In this document: one piece after another, positions 36,721-46,700 of the stretch
Layout: every line of letters begins with the position of its first letter
Numbering within the stretch: position 1 is the first letter of the stretch
Notes under the pieces: generated by a model
What the model was told of the DNA's origin: nothing
Seen by the model: the letters and a program-made list of their open reading frames with translations, nothing else
The model's database searches: none
Program-made: the position numbers and the translations under genes
DNA from: Gemmatimonadetes bacterium bin94
GTDB lineage: Bacteria > Gemmatimonadota > Gemmatimonadetes > Longimicrobiales > Gaopeijiaceae
Reading direction: 5' to 3'
Assembly: GCA_002238865.1 (NCBI GenBank)
Contig: MPNE01000017.1
Coordinates: forward strand, 1-64,000
Length of the DNA: 64,000 bases

Positions 36721-36974
36721 CGCGATCCCAGCTTCGTGAATTTCCGGATGGCCCTGGCCTTGTCCAGAAGGCTGGACTCGTCGGGAGTGTCGTCCGGGCG
36801 GAGACCCGCGAGGCCGTCCCGCACATCGAGCAGAACCTCGAGGAGGACCTGGTCCCGCTGGAAGCCGAAGTCCAGTGCGTCCATGCGGCTCTGGTCATCG
36901 CCCGCCGCCGCCTTGTCGAACGCCTCCCGGTAGACCCCCTCGAGGCTGCCGATGATTCTGGATCTCGTGCGCAT
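36717..36974 (-). CDS. Small helical protein coupled to pduO
   Basis: 85 aa, soluble and mainly helical (EGVYREAFDKAAAGDDQSRM, QVLLEVLLDVRDGLAGL, LLDKARAIRKFTKLG). No signal peptide, no Cys. I do not recognise the family. The stop overlaps the pduO start, so the two proteins are made in similar amounts. AAGAG precedes ATG 36974. Confidence 0.7.
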   Translation of the reverse strand: MRTRSRIIGSLEGVYREAFDKAAAGDDQSRMDALDFGFQRDQVLLEVLLDVRDGLAGLRPDDTPDESSLLDKARAIRKFTKLGSR

Positions 36975-37142
36975 GTGTCTCTTCGATTCCCCCCCATGGC
37001 CGATGCTTCGACACGAACGAGTCGAATTGTACCGTGCATACATCGTATCGCCCCGTGTACCTTTAGCGGTAGCGGTGACGTTTTACCCACCGATGGCAGG
37101 ATCCGCGGGCCATGACGACATCCAGGCTGATCTGAGGGCGCC

Positions 37143-37622
37143 ATGAACCAGCTTTCCGACGACATCGTCGCACGGGCGAACGACGCGTACTGGAACTCCG
37201 AAGCGGGCGTCAACCGCCTGGCGAAGGAGTTCGATCTGTCCAAGGGAGCCCTCTACGACATCATCGCGCCGCTTCCCGCGGGCCTTCCCTGTCCACATGG
37301 CGACGGCGAACTGGTGTACACCAACCGCACGGCCCGCGAGCGCGGCCTCGTCACCTGTGCCAACTGCGGATTCGCGGAAGAGGAGTCCTTCCTGCGGGCG
37401 CGGCTTGAAGAAGCGGGCGGGATCCCCCTGCACACCACCCCGGCACCTGCCGCACCCACGGCCGACGCACCCGCGCCTGACGCACCTGCGCCCACCACCC
37501 CCCCGCCCACCACTTCCGGCTCGGCCCGGAGCCTGGAAACACTCCTTGTGGTCACCGCCCTGGCGGGCCTCGCGGCGGGCCTTTTCCTCTCGGGCTTGCT
37601 TCGCCGACGCGGAAACAAATGA
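37143..37622 (+). CDS. HTH/zinc-ribbon protein with C-terminal membrane anchor
   Basis: 159 aa. The N-terminus looks like a helix-turn-helix (AGVNRLAKEFDLSKGALYDII). A zinc-ribbon-like part follows (CPHG ... CANCG, about residues 50-79). Then comes a Pro/Ala/Thr-rich linker and one membrane helix (LETLLVVTALAGLAAGLFL) with a basic tail. The stop overlaps the RDD gene (ATGA). A membrane-tethered DNA- or RNA-binding protein is possible; no family is assigned. Confidence 0.7.
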   Translation: MNQLSDDIVARANDAYWNSEAGVNRLAKEFDLSKGALYDIIAPLPAGLPCPHGDGELVYTNRTARERGLVTCANCGFAEEESFLRARLEEAGGIPLHTTPAPAAPTADAPAPDAPAPTTPPPTTSGSARSLETLLVVTALAGLAAGLFLSGLLRRRGNK

Positions 37623-38869
37623 CCACCGACCCGCGCAGCATCGTCACGCCGGACGCCTTCTCGGTCACGCCGGACCTCCTCGGTACCCCGCTCGCCGAAC
37701 CCTGGCGCCGTTTCGTCGCGCTGATGATCGACCTCGTCCTGATCGGCTTTCTGCAACTGCTGGGCTGGCGTGTTCTTGGCGGAATCGCGGCCCTGATGCT
37801 CCTGCGCATGGCCACGCGGCGCTCCGACGGCGCCGTTTCCAGCCGGGGGCGCAAGGTCGCCATGGGCTGTGCAGGCGCGTTTGTACTCGTGGTTGCCGTG
37901 GGCATCACGTCGCTCATACCCGCCGCGCTGAGGATGGTCAACCCCGGCGGCGACAATGCCTCCGTAGCGACCGACACGGCCTCGGGCGGCGTGGCCAACC
38001 CGGGCAGCCTGGGCGGCACCGTCGCGGGAGTGCTGAGTGGCCTGACGGGCGCACGGAACCTCGCTGGAGCCGAAAACGAAGAGGAGGCGCTGGACGCCGC
38101 GGTTGAATTGGGGCGGGTCATGATCACTCTCGGGGCCGACCGGGTCGCGGTCCGCACCGCCATCGAGGACTTCGTCGACGACAACACCGACTTCGACGGG
38201 GACGACATCGCCCGCCTCGTGGACGACGCGCTGTTTGGAGAACCGGGCGCCGGGGCAGTCCTGGCCGACAGCCCCCCGGTCTCACCCCTCGAACAGGCGC
38301 TGACCGATTCCGTCACCGCGCTGCACGAGAGCCTGGCCGACGTGCGATCGGACCTGAGGGAAAGCGAGGCGGACCTCGAGGACACACGCGACGCGCTGGC
38401 CGAAGCCGAGTCCCGGTCCACCCTGTTCACCTGGATCCGTGATGCCGCCGACGAGGCCGGGCTGATCTTCGGCTGGGGCACGGTCTACCTCACCTTGTTC
38501 CTGGCGCTGTGGCAGGGGCGGACGCCGGGCAAGAAGGTGTTGGGCCTGCGGGTGGTGCGCCTGAACGGCCAGCCTCTCGGACTCTTCATGTCCCTGGAAC
38601 GCGCCGGTGGCTATGCGGCCGGCGTGGCCACCGGTCTGCTGGGGTTCGCGCAGGTGTGGTGGGACCCGAATCGGCAGGCCATTCACGACAAGATCACAGA
38701 GACCGTGGTCATACGCGAAGGGTTGCCAAACCGCTTGCACCGCGAGCGGGGTGCCGCCGAAGGGGTAGCGGAAGCGGCCGCGGGAGGTAAGGATAGGGTG
38801 TCCGGGCGTGGCCCCTCGGAGGGCCCGGCGGACCGCGTATCGGAAAAAACGGGAGGTCAACAGGCGTGA
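37619..38869 (+). CDS. RDD-domain membrane protein with large insertion
   Basis: 416 aa. The first RDD helix is WRRFVALMIDLVLIGFLQLLG (with Arg and Asp). The second half, GRTPGKKVLGLRVVRLNG and QAIHDKITETVVI, is the usual RDD C-terminus. Between them lie about 180 residues (roughly 100-280) with a hydrophobic helix, an acidic region DDNTDFDGDDIARLVDDAL and a coiled coil (ESLADVRSDLRESEADLEDT). RDD proteins are poorly understood; some act in ion transport. The end overlaps the DsbA-like gene start (GTGA). Confidence 0.8.
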   Translation: MTTDPRSIVTPDAFSVTPDLLGTPLAEPWRRFVALMIDLVLIGFLQLLGWRVLGGIAALMLLRMATRRSDGAVSSRGRKVAMGCAGAFVLVVAVGITSLIPAALRMVNPGGDNASVATDTASGGVANPGSLGGTVAGVLSGLTGARNLAGAENEEEALDAAVELGRVMITLGADRVAVRTAIEDFVDDNTDFDGDDIARLVDDALFGEPGAGAVLADSPPVSPLEQALTDSVTALHESLADVRSDLRESEADLEDTRDALAEAESRSTLFTWIRDAADEAGLIFGWGTVYLTLFLALWQGRTPGKKVLGLRVVRLNGQPLGLFMSLERAGGYAAGVATGLLGFAQVWWDPNRQAIHDKITETVVIREGLPNRLHRERGAAEGVAEAAAGGKDRVSGRGPSEGPADRVSEKTGGQQA

Positions 38870-39615
38870 ATGCACATAAGAGACAAACGGTCGCCCCGAC
38901 CGTGTTCGTGATCATGGCCCTGATCGTGCCGGCCGCGTGCGGCAGTGAGGGCGAAGCCGGTGAACCGGGCACATCGGAGGCAAGCCCCTCGCAGTCGATG
39001 CCTTCCTCGATGATTTCCGCCGGGAATCCGAGCTTCCAGGCCCCCGCCCAGGAATTCACCCTGGACGAGATCGGCTTCGACTTCGGCTCCGAGGACGCGC
39101 CCATCAGCGTGATCGAGTTCAGCGACTACGGCTGCGGCTACTGTCGGCGATTTCACACGGATATCTTCCCGACCCTCATGAAGGACTACGTCGAGACCGG
39201 GAAGGTGCGTTGGAAGTACGTGTCGTTCGCCAGCGGGCAGTTCGCGAACGGATTGGCCGCCGCCTACGCCGCTGAATGCGCGGGCGAGCAGGGCGTGTTC
39301 ACTCCGATGAGCAAGTCGCTCTACGAGCGCCAGGCGGATTGGAAGAACCTCGGCGAGCCCTACCCGGTGTTCGAGGAGCTGGCGCGTGAGGCCGGTGCGG
39401 ACGCCGACGAGTTCCAGACCTGCATCGCGGAGCAGCGGCCGAGGCCCCGGGTCCGTAGCGGGGTCCTCTCCGGGGCCCGCCTGGGAGTGCGCGGGACGCC
39501 GTCCTTCCTGGTCAACGGGGTCCCGCTCATGGGCGCTCAGCCCGTGGAGTGGTGGAACGACGCCTTCACTGCCATCGCGGCCGATTCCTCGGGGACGAGC
39601 GGCGGCGGACCCTAG
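38866..39615 (+). CDS. DsbA-family thioredoxin-fold lipoprotein
   Basis: 249 aa. Lipobox VPAAC. The active site CGYC lies near residue 88 (FSDYGCGYCRRFH) and the cis-Pro loop is GTPSFLVNG, the DsbA/DsbG-like pattern. It may introduce or isomerise disulfides in exported proteins. Start GTG 38866. The last 50 bases overlap, tail to tail, the oppositely oriented membrane-protein gene. Confidence 0.88.
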   Translation: MNAHKRQTVAPTVFVIMALIVPAACGSEGEAGEPGTSEASPSQSMPSSMISAGNPSFQAPAQEFTLDEIGFDFGSEDAPISVIEFSDYGCGYCRRFHTDIFPTLMKDYVETGKVRWKYVSFASGQFANGLAAAYAAECAGEQGVFTPMSKSLYERQADWKNLGEPYPVFEELAREAGADADEFQTCIAEQRPRPRVRSGVLSGARLGVRGTPSFLVNGVPLMGAQPVEWWNDAFTAIAADSSGTSGGGP

Positions 39616-41182
39616 TCCGGGCGGGACGCTCGTCCATGACCACTTCGAAGTCTTCCTCGTAGCCCACTTCGCCGGGGGAGGGCAGGTACCGGGATACGTC
39701 GACTTCGGCCCGGGCCAGTTCCTTGTCGAACGCATCCAGATCGCGCTTCGATGCCTCGGCGCTCGTGTCGGATGTGGCGTAGACGATCCGGCCCAGCTTC
39801 TGTTTCTGAAGCTTCAGCCGGCGCCTCATCAGCTCCGCCTCGACAAACGTCTCCCTGATCGCCGGGAAGCGGTACCGGAACCCGCTGTCGTCCGCCTCGA
39901 CCTCGGCGTCGAACTCCGCGGCAAGGGTCTCCAGCTCCTTCAACACGACCTTCGGGCTCACGTTCCAGCTTTCCAGCCGCTTGCCCACATGGCGAATCGC
40001 TTCCTCCACGGAGATCCAGCGCACGGCGCCGACGCTGCGTCCGTACACCATCCCGATCAGAATCCGGCGAACATTCCGCCGCATCCGGCCGCGGTTCTCG
40101 CCCTTCAGGCCCAGCGACCGCACCACGGGAATCCCGAAGAACATGCTGCTGAACACCGCGGGGACCACACCCAGCCCGAAGAACCAGAGCGGATCGACGG
40201 GACCGAGACCCAGGCTCGCCGACTGCACTGCGGGGCCCAGGCCCATCACGCTCGCCGCCACCAGGTTGAAGCCGTTCATGGCCCCGATCCCGAGGTTCGA
40301 CCCGGCGCTGTTGCCCGTCAGCTTCTTCGGGTATTCGAGCCGGAGCCAGGCGGGCTTGGGCTCACGTGACCGCACCCGCCCATGGGCGCTCTTCATCAGG
40401 TCGGGGAACGCGTAGACGACTTCGCCGCGATCGGAGACGCGGGGATCTCCGCCGTATGCACCGGTGAGCCTGCCCATCTCCTCCTGCGCTTCCGGCAGCG
40501 GCAAGCCCGCGTGCTCGACCAGTTCGGCCGTCGTCAGGACGCCGTTGCGGGCCCTGATCAGCTGCAGCACGCCCCTGTCCTTCTGGAGCTGGGTGGGTCG
40601 AGGCTCCTCGGGTCCGAAGATGAACGCGAACACCTTCTTGTAGAAGGGTGGCTGGGCGTCCTTGGGCAGGCGCTTCGCGTAGCTGTGACCGTAGTACAGG
40701 CTTCCCCGGTTCCAGCCCCGGCCGCCCATGAGCCAGTGCAGCAGGAAGAAGTCGCCCAGGCCGAAGCCGCCACGGCGTCCCCCGAACCCCCCGCGGTCCC
40801 CGTCCCGGTTCGCGGTCATGGCAGCGATGATCAACACCACGAAGACCACGAAGTAGACGACCAGCATCACGGCGGTCCAGACCTTGAAGCCCGTCTTGAA
40901 CGCGGACCACGCCGCCTTTCTGAAGCGGACGCCGAACGGCTCCCGGTACCGCGCGATCAGCTTGGGGTCGAACTGGTAGAGAAGATCGCCCGAGTCCGAA
41001 ACCTCCAGGTGGCCGCGGTGGGTCTCGAGGAGGCTCTTGAGGGCCGATTCGGCGTCATGCTCGGGCAGGCCGGTCGCGGAGACGAAATCCCCCAGCGTGG
41101 CCCGGCCGCCAAGTCGGCGCAGTGCGGCGGTGAGGGTCGGGTCCGGTTCGGCGGTGGCCGAGGTGGTGGCAATGTCAGGCAA
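39566..41182 (-). CDS. Large membrane protein with winged-helix-like domains, unknown family
   Basis: 538 aa from TTG 41182. An N-terminal winged-helix-like domain (LRRLGGRATLGDFVSATGLP ... GDLLYQF) is followed by a helix in the membrane (VWTAVMLVVYFVVFVVLIIAAM), a Gly/Arg-rich loop, a second similar winged-helix unit (LIRARNGVLTTAELVEHAGL), hydrophobic segments (LGIGAMNGFNLVAASVMG, LWFFGLGVVPAVFSSMF) and a long charged C-terminus. I do not recognise a named family. It lies upstream of nothing obvious in its own direction. Confidence 0.7.
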   Translation of the reverse strand: MPDIATTSATAEPDPTLTAALRRLGGRATLGDFVSATGLPEHDAESALKSLLETHRGHLEVSDSGDLLYQFDPKLIARYREPFGVRFRKAAWSAFKTGFKVWTAVMLVVYFVVFVVLIIAAMTANRDGDRGGFGGRRGGFGLGDFFLLHWLMGGRGWNRGSLYYGHSYAKRLPKDAQPPFYKKVFAFIFGPEEPRPTQLQKDRGVLQLIRARNGVLTTAELVEHAGLPLPEAQEEMGRLTGAYGGDPRVSDRGEVVYAFPDLMKSAHGRVRSREPKPAWLRLEYPKKLTGNSAGSNLGIGAMNGFNLVAASVMGLGPAVQSASLGLGPVDPLWFFGLGVVPAVFSSMFFGIPVVRSLGLKGENRGRMRRNVRRILIGMVYGRSVGAVRWISVEEAIRHVGKRLESWNVSPKVVLKELETLAAEFDAEVEADDSGFRYRFPAIRETFVEAELMRRRLKLQKQKLGRIVYATSDTSAEASKRDLDAFDKELARAEVDVSRYLPSPGEVGYEEDFEVVMDERPARTRVRRRSSPRNRPRWQ

Positions 41183-41298
41183 TGTGGTAACCGCTCTTCA
41201 AGAGGGTGGATTGCGTCACGTGGGTGTGGCAGATGATTGTACGAAGCCCTCTGGAAGATCCTTTTCGGAGGCGGTGTCACGCAACCGCAAGGGGGTTC

Positions 41299-43107
41299 TC
41301 AGCCCCCACCCACCTCCCATTCCTCCCTCAACCAATCCACCAGCAGCGCGATCTGGACATCGCTGAGGATTTCATCGGGCCCGAAGGCCGGCATCCGATC
41401 GTTGCGGTCCCCGTAAAAGCTCGGGTGGGAAGCATCGCGGATGATCGCAGTCAGCCACTCTCTCGACCCGAATCCGGTGAGCACCGGCCCCCACGGCTCC
41501 TCCACGACCCCCTGGAACTCGTGACATTCCGTGCAGCGGATCGGTGCGGAAGAGATCAGGGCGGTCCCCTCGGCAATGTCGTCGCGGTCGGCCTCGTCCA
41601 GCGCGGCCTGATACGACAGCGCCGCCTGCGCCGACAGGGCCTTGACCACCTTGGCGAGCTGCTCCCGGCGATCGGCGTCGTAGCTCGCCACCCGTCGCTG
41701 GACCATCCTCACCATGCGTCCCTGGGCGAATTCCGTCCCGCCGAAGTACTCGAGCGTGGCGACGCGGTCCGGGTCGAGCAGCCCGGCCAACCATTCCCGG
41801 CTCGCGAACCCCTTCAGATCGGCGGCCGTCTGGGGCTCCGTCACGGGTCTGCCCAGTCCGTCGTGGCCATCGTAGGTGTGACAGCTGGCGCACCTGTCGG
41901 CGAACAGGCGCGGTCCCTGCGTCAATGGGTCGGCTCCGAGCAGCGTCAGCGCACCACCCGGCGGAATCCCGTCGGGGCCGGCCGCGAGTTCGGCGACTCG
42001 TTTTGCGGCGGCCTCGGCACTGTTGTGGGCGAAGACGAACTCCTCGTCCGCGCCGTCCTGAGTGTAGGCCTGCCACGTCAGCAGCACGATACCGCCCAGC
42101 ACGGCCCCCATCAGTCCCAGGTTGAAGCGGTGGCCGAGTCGCCATCTCCCGGCCACGGGCATGAGCGCAATGAGCGTGACGACGATCCCGGGGATCACGA
42201 TCGCACCGATCACTTCAGTGCCCGCGGGGAAGTACTTCAGCCACTGGAAGAGGAACATGAAGTACCACTCGGGACGCGCGGCCGGGAAGGGTTCGCTGGG
42301 GTCCGCGGGAGCGCCCAGGGGCGCGCCGCCCGCGCGGATCACCAGGAAGAGCACGGCCGCCATGACGGCCAGGCACGCCACCGTGTCGCGCAGCGCCTGG
42401 TCGGGCCAGAACATGCCGTCGCGGCGCTTGCGGGCGGGCTCGTCGCCCACGGCGTCGCTCCCCGCGTCCGTCGTGATCCCGTGCCTCCTGAACAGGAAGA
42501 CGTGGCCCGCGATCAGGGCGATCAGGGCACCCGGCAGCACGCCGGCGTGCAGCGCGAAGAAGCGCGTCAGGGTGAGGTGGCCGTACTCCGCCCCGCCGAC
42601 GAGCACCTTCTGCAGCGCCGGGCCCACAACAGGGGTGACCGCGGCGATGCTCGTGGCCACCTTGGTCGCCCAGTACCCCTGCTCGTCCCAGGGCAACAGG
42701 TAGCCCGTCAGCGACAGCCCCATCACGATGTGGAGCAGGGCGAGGCCGAACCAGAAGTTCACCTCGCGGGGTGCCTTGTAGGCGCCCGCCACCACCACCT
42801 GCATGAGGTGCAGGACGAGCAGCACCATGGTGGCGTGGGCCATGTAGTGATGTATTCCACGCAGCATCCATCCGCCGGCCATATTGTTTTCGATATAGTA
42901 GACGCTCTCCCATGCGCCGTTGGCATTGGGACTGTACCCCGCCCACAGGACCAGCCCCGTGACGAACTGCACGGCGATGGCGAAGAGGAGGGTGCTCCCC
43001 CACACGTAGCGCCACTTCGCGCCGCCCGGAATGGATTCCACGAGGGCCTTGCGCAGAAGACCCCGGTACCCGGTCCGGTCGTCGAGCCAGCCGAGGAGTG
43101 CTCTCAC
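41299..43107 (-). CDS. Cytochrome b fused to a C-terminal dihaem cytochrome c
   Basis: 602 aa from GTG 43107, which overlaps the Rieske stop (GTGA). The N-terminal ~360 residues are cytochrome b: LRGIHHYMAHATMVLLVLHL holds two haem ligands, LTGYLLPWDEQGYWATKV is the quinol-site region, and PEWYFMFLFQWLKYFP is the PEWY motif of the Qo site. After a membrane helix, two haem c sites follow, CASCH (near 405) and CTECH (near 525). Together with the Rieske protein it forms a compact quinol:cytochrome c oxidoreductase. The fused dihaem tail replaces a separate cytochrome c1. Confidence 0.93.
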   Translation of the reverse strand: MRALLGWLDDRTGYRGLLRKALVESIPGGAKWRYVWGSTLLFAIAVQFVTGLVLWAGYSPNANGAWESVYYIENNMAGGWMLRGIHHYMAHATMVLLVLHLMQVVVAGAYKAPREVNFWFGLALLHIVMGLSLTGYLLPWDEQGYWATKVATSIAAVTPVVGPALQKVLVGGAEYGHLTLTRFFALHAGVLPGALIALIAGHVFLFRRHGITTDAGSDAVGDEPARKRRDGMFWPDQALRDTVACLAVMAAVLFLVIRAGGAPLGAPADPSEPFPAARPEWYFMFLFQWLKYFPAGTEVIGAIVIPGIVVTLIALMPVAGRWRLGHRFNLGLMGAVLGGIVLLTWQAYTQDGADEEFVFAHNSAEAAAKRVAELAAGPDGIPPGGALTLLGADPLTQGPRLFADRCASCHTYDGHDGLGRPVTEPQTAADLKGFASREWLAGLLDPDRVATLEYFGGTEFAQGRMVRMVQRRVASYDADRREQLAKVVKALSAQAALSYQAALDEADRDDIAEGTALISSAPIRCTECHEFQGVVEEPWGPVLTGFGSREWLTAIIRDASHPSFYGDRNDRMPAFGPDEILSDVQIALLVDWLREEWEVGGG

Positions 43108-43673
43108 GCGACCGGGAGCTTTTCCGCGCGGCCCGGGAGGAAGTTCCGGAACCGCACCCAGATCTGGTCCCCGTCGCGGACCTCGACGTCCAGCGCGTCC
43201 ATGTCCCGGGGACTGGGACTCGCCGGATCGTTGACGGCCCCGTCCAGGCTGAAGCTGCTCTTGTGGCAGGGGCACACGAACCGCGATCGGTCCGGGGCCA
43301 GGTTCACGAAACAGCCAGCATGGGGACACACCACGTTCAGCGCCTCGATCGTGTCACCCGTGCGGCGAAGGTAGACGGCGCCTACGGGGACGTTCACATG
43401 GGTGTTCCACGCGTCGATCTTGTCGGCCAGGATCCGAAACTTCCTGGGCACGCCGTCGGCCGGCAGGGCGGCAAGACTGGCCACCGGAACGAGATCGGGA
43501 TCCTGCCGTGTCCGGCCGAGTGGATCGAGCGCAACGCGAATCCCCGACCAGACCGGGGCCAGGAAGGCGACCCCGGCGGCGGCGATGGCCGCGATGCCCG
43601 CCAGGAAACCCCGACGGGCTGGAGGGCTCGGGTCGCTGGTTCCTTCGCCTGCCGGCAGTCTCGGGTGACTCAT
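43104..43673 (-). CDS. Rieske iron-sulfur protein of the cytochrome bc complex
   Basis: 189 aa. A twin-arginine-like signal anchor (ARRGFLAGIAAIAAAGVAFL) precedes the 2Fe-2S domain with CPHAGC (near residue 118) and CPCHKSSF (near 136), the paired Cys/His ligands. It moves electrons from quinol to cytochrome c haems. Its TGA overlaps the cytochrome b-c start. A weak ribosome site precedes ATG 43673. Confidence 0.93.
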   Translation of the reverse strand: MSHPRLPAGEGTSDPSPPARRGFLAGIAAIAAAGVAFLAPVWSGIRVALDPLGRTRQDPDLVPVASLAALPADGVPRKFRILADKIDAWNTHVNVPVGAVYLRRTGDTIEALNVVCPHAGCFVNLAPDRSRFVCPCHKSSFSLDGAVNDPASPSPRDMDALDVEVRDGDQIWVRFRNFLPGRAEKLPVA

Positions 43674-43799
43674 CGGCTGGTTCTGGTGGTTGGGGGGAAG
43701 GGGGCTGCTGTCGGAAGATAGAATATCAGCGGTCGCGCGACACCGCGACACTCCCCCCGTGGTCGATTTGCCGACCGCCTTTCAGTCCCGCCCGAACCT

Positions 43800-46700
43800 C
43801 TAGTCGACGAAGGGCGCGAAGTCGTGAGCCAGCACGGTCAATTCGAGTGACTCCGCCATCGCGCGCGCCCGATTGGCCAGCTCCGGTCGCGGGGTGGCGT
43901 TCCGGCGTGCCATTCTGACGGTTTCGAGGGCAAGGCGCATCCACGCCAGCGGGTATCGTTGGCTCGTCTCGGCCGCGCCACGTTCGAGCAGAGCCAGAGC
44001 GCCGGCGGTGTCGCCCTGGCGGGACAGCAAGCGCGCGTGAAAGACGATCAGGCAGACCGGTGCCTGGTCCAGAGAGGCGCTGAGCGGGAACTCCCTGGCG
44101 ATCCGGGAAGCCCGCTTGAGTCTCGCGAACTCCAGCAGCAGGATGCCCCCGAACGCGGCCAACCGTTCATCGAGGCTCGGGGGAGTCGGCAGCTCTGCGA
44201 CGCTTCGCTCGTGGAAGCGGTCGATGGGCCTGCCTTCGGGCGTTTCCTCCGGGTTCGCCAGGTCGAGAGCCCCGGCGAGCGCCACCTCCGCCTCGGCAGC
44301 GTCCTGTCTGGCGAGCGCCAGTTTCACCCTGGCCAGATGCCCAAGGCCCAGGATGTGCGGGCAATCCATGGATGCCGTCGCCGCACTCGCCTGCTCGATG
44401 TACTCATGGGCGAGCTCGCGGTGACCGACGTTCGTGTGCCATTCCGCAAGGTTGAGCAGAATCCGGGCGTGGGAAGCAATGTCGCTGCTCATCGGCACCG
44501 CGGCCGCGACCTCCTCGATTGCCTCGCGACCCTGTTTCGTGGCCAGCCGCCCGCAGATGATCAAGACGGAGATGCGGTGGTGAAGAGCGAGCAACAGTCC
44601 GCTGCGGAGTCCACGTTGCTTCGCGAGCCGAACCGCCGCCTCGGCACTCGCGAGGGCGGCCTGCGGATCCGTGTGGGCGGTAACCCTTGCCATCGCGCCC
44701 AGGCCGCGGCACCTGGCCACCTCGTCCGAGGCCCCTTCCAGTCGACCGATGTCGGCAGCCAGCCCATCCATGCGGCGGTGGTCCCGGGATCTCAGGATCA
44801 GCCGGCGGGCCGCAGCCAGAATGGCCGACAGGCACCTCTCCTCCCGACCGTCACGAGCCTCCTTCTCGATTTCGGCCAGCTTCTCCAGGGTCGTTTCGGC
44901 GGGGTCGATCCCCAGCAGATTCCGGGAGTCGGCCTCGATCAGGCGCACGGTCAGCGATTCGGACAGGGACAGTGCGGAAGGGTCCTCCAGGGCCTCCCTG
45001 CTGAGCGGCAGCGCGGCACCGAGCTCCAGAGACCTGTATTTCAGCCTTGCGAGCCGAACGGCCACCCGAGTCCTTCGCACCCCCCTGCTCACGTCGTATG
45101 CAAAGCGCAGCACCCGCTCACGTTCAGCAGCGGTCTTCGGGTCAGCGGCCGAGGCGGCCTCCATCGCGTAGAGATGGGCGAGTTCGTGGTCGCCGGCACG
45201 GGAATAGTGGAAGGCCACCCGTTCCAGCGGGGGATTCCCGGAGCGGGAACGAATCAGTTCGGCCATCGACGCGTGAAGCATGCTGCGCCTGGCCGAGCTG
45301 AGCGTCCGGTAGATCGCGTGACGGACGATGTCGGGTCGAGCCCGCACCTCCCTGCCGGTCCACTCCACCAGATGGAGGGTCTGCAGCTGCTCGATGGCGT
45401 CAACACACTGGTCGCTGTCATGGCCCATGATCTGTGTGAGCTGTTCCAGCGTGGTCGCGTCCTCGAGCACAACGAGCACCGAGATCATCTTCCTGGCGAT
45501 CGCGTTCAGTCGTTCGACACGCGTGTCGACCAGCTGCTGGAGCGACGGGGGCACCAGGACGGCGCCGCCCGGCGGGGGCTTGTCGCCCGTCGCCGATTGA
45601 GCCAGGAGTGCACCCAGAAACATCGGGTTGCCGTTTGCCAACGCCGTGACTTCGTCCAGCTCCGTGTCGGACAGCTTCCGCGGCGACGTGGACTCGGCCA
45701 CCTGCCTCATCTGGTGGTGCTCCATTCCCTTGAGCCGGATCGTGGTTGCCGCCGGATCCGCTTCCAGCTGCTGGAGGAGCCGGGTGACCGGATGGCCCGT
45801 TCGCAACTCCTCCGGCCGATAGGCGAGCAGCAGCGTGAAGGTGCCGGTGGACCAGCGCCTTTTCAGGAAATGCAGCACTGCGGCGGTGGCCGTGTCGGCC
45901 CACTGAAAGTCGTCCAGGAAGAGAACGACCTTCCGCGAACACGCGATCTCCGCAAGGAGCCCGAGAAACGCCTCGCAGGTGTGGCGCGGAAGCCTGTCGC
46001 GGCGCATGTCGCCGTGGGAGCCGGGACCCCGGGGCTCCCGAAGCTGCGACATCAGACTGTCGAGTGCGGGTTGCCATGACTGCTCGCTCTCGCCCCGGGC
46101 GGCTGTCGTCGAGTACTGCTTCAATCCCTCCAGGAGGGGACTGAGGGGGATGTCCCGCTCCAGTTCGGACGCCGAAGCCCGGATGATGGCGGAGCCGTGA
46201 AGACGGGCACGGTTGATTGCCGCTTCCAGCAGCCTCGTCTTCCCAAGTCCCGCTTCTCCGCCGATCGTTACCGTCTTCCACGGGACCTTGTTGCCGTCCG
46301 TCCGGGTGACCTGGCGGATCAACCGGGTCAGCTCGTCGGCTCGTCCGCTCATGGTGGCCGCCGGGGCGAGGGCGTTGGACGCCGGGGACTCCTCGCTCCG
46401 TCCCTCGACCATGGACCTCACCGCCTTGAACAGCTCCCGCGTCTCCCGCAGCGCAATCCACTGTCCCGAGGGATCCTTGCGCAGCCCGAACGCCTGGTAG
46501 CTTGCTTCCGTCTCGTTGACCTCCCCGTACATCACGTCCATTCGCATCTTCCGCTGGAGGGCGACCTCTTCGTCGGGATCGATGCGGAACAGGATCTCGG
46601 CCGCTTCCAGGGCAATCGCCCGGTTGTCCTCGGACTGGGCCTCTTCCAGGGCAACCAGGGCTTCGGTTCGCAAACGGCCGCGTTTGGCGATGAGCTGGTA

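Noticed and set aside
41206-43374. Long plus-strand frame opposite the cytochrome b-c gene
   Set aside because: It has no domain and mirrors the GC-rich coding strand; haem and PEWY motifs show the minus strand is real.
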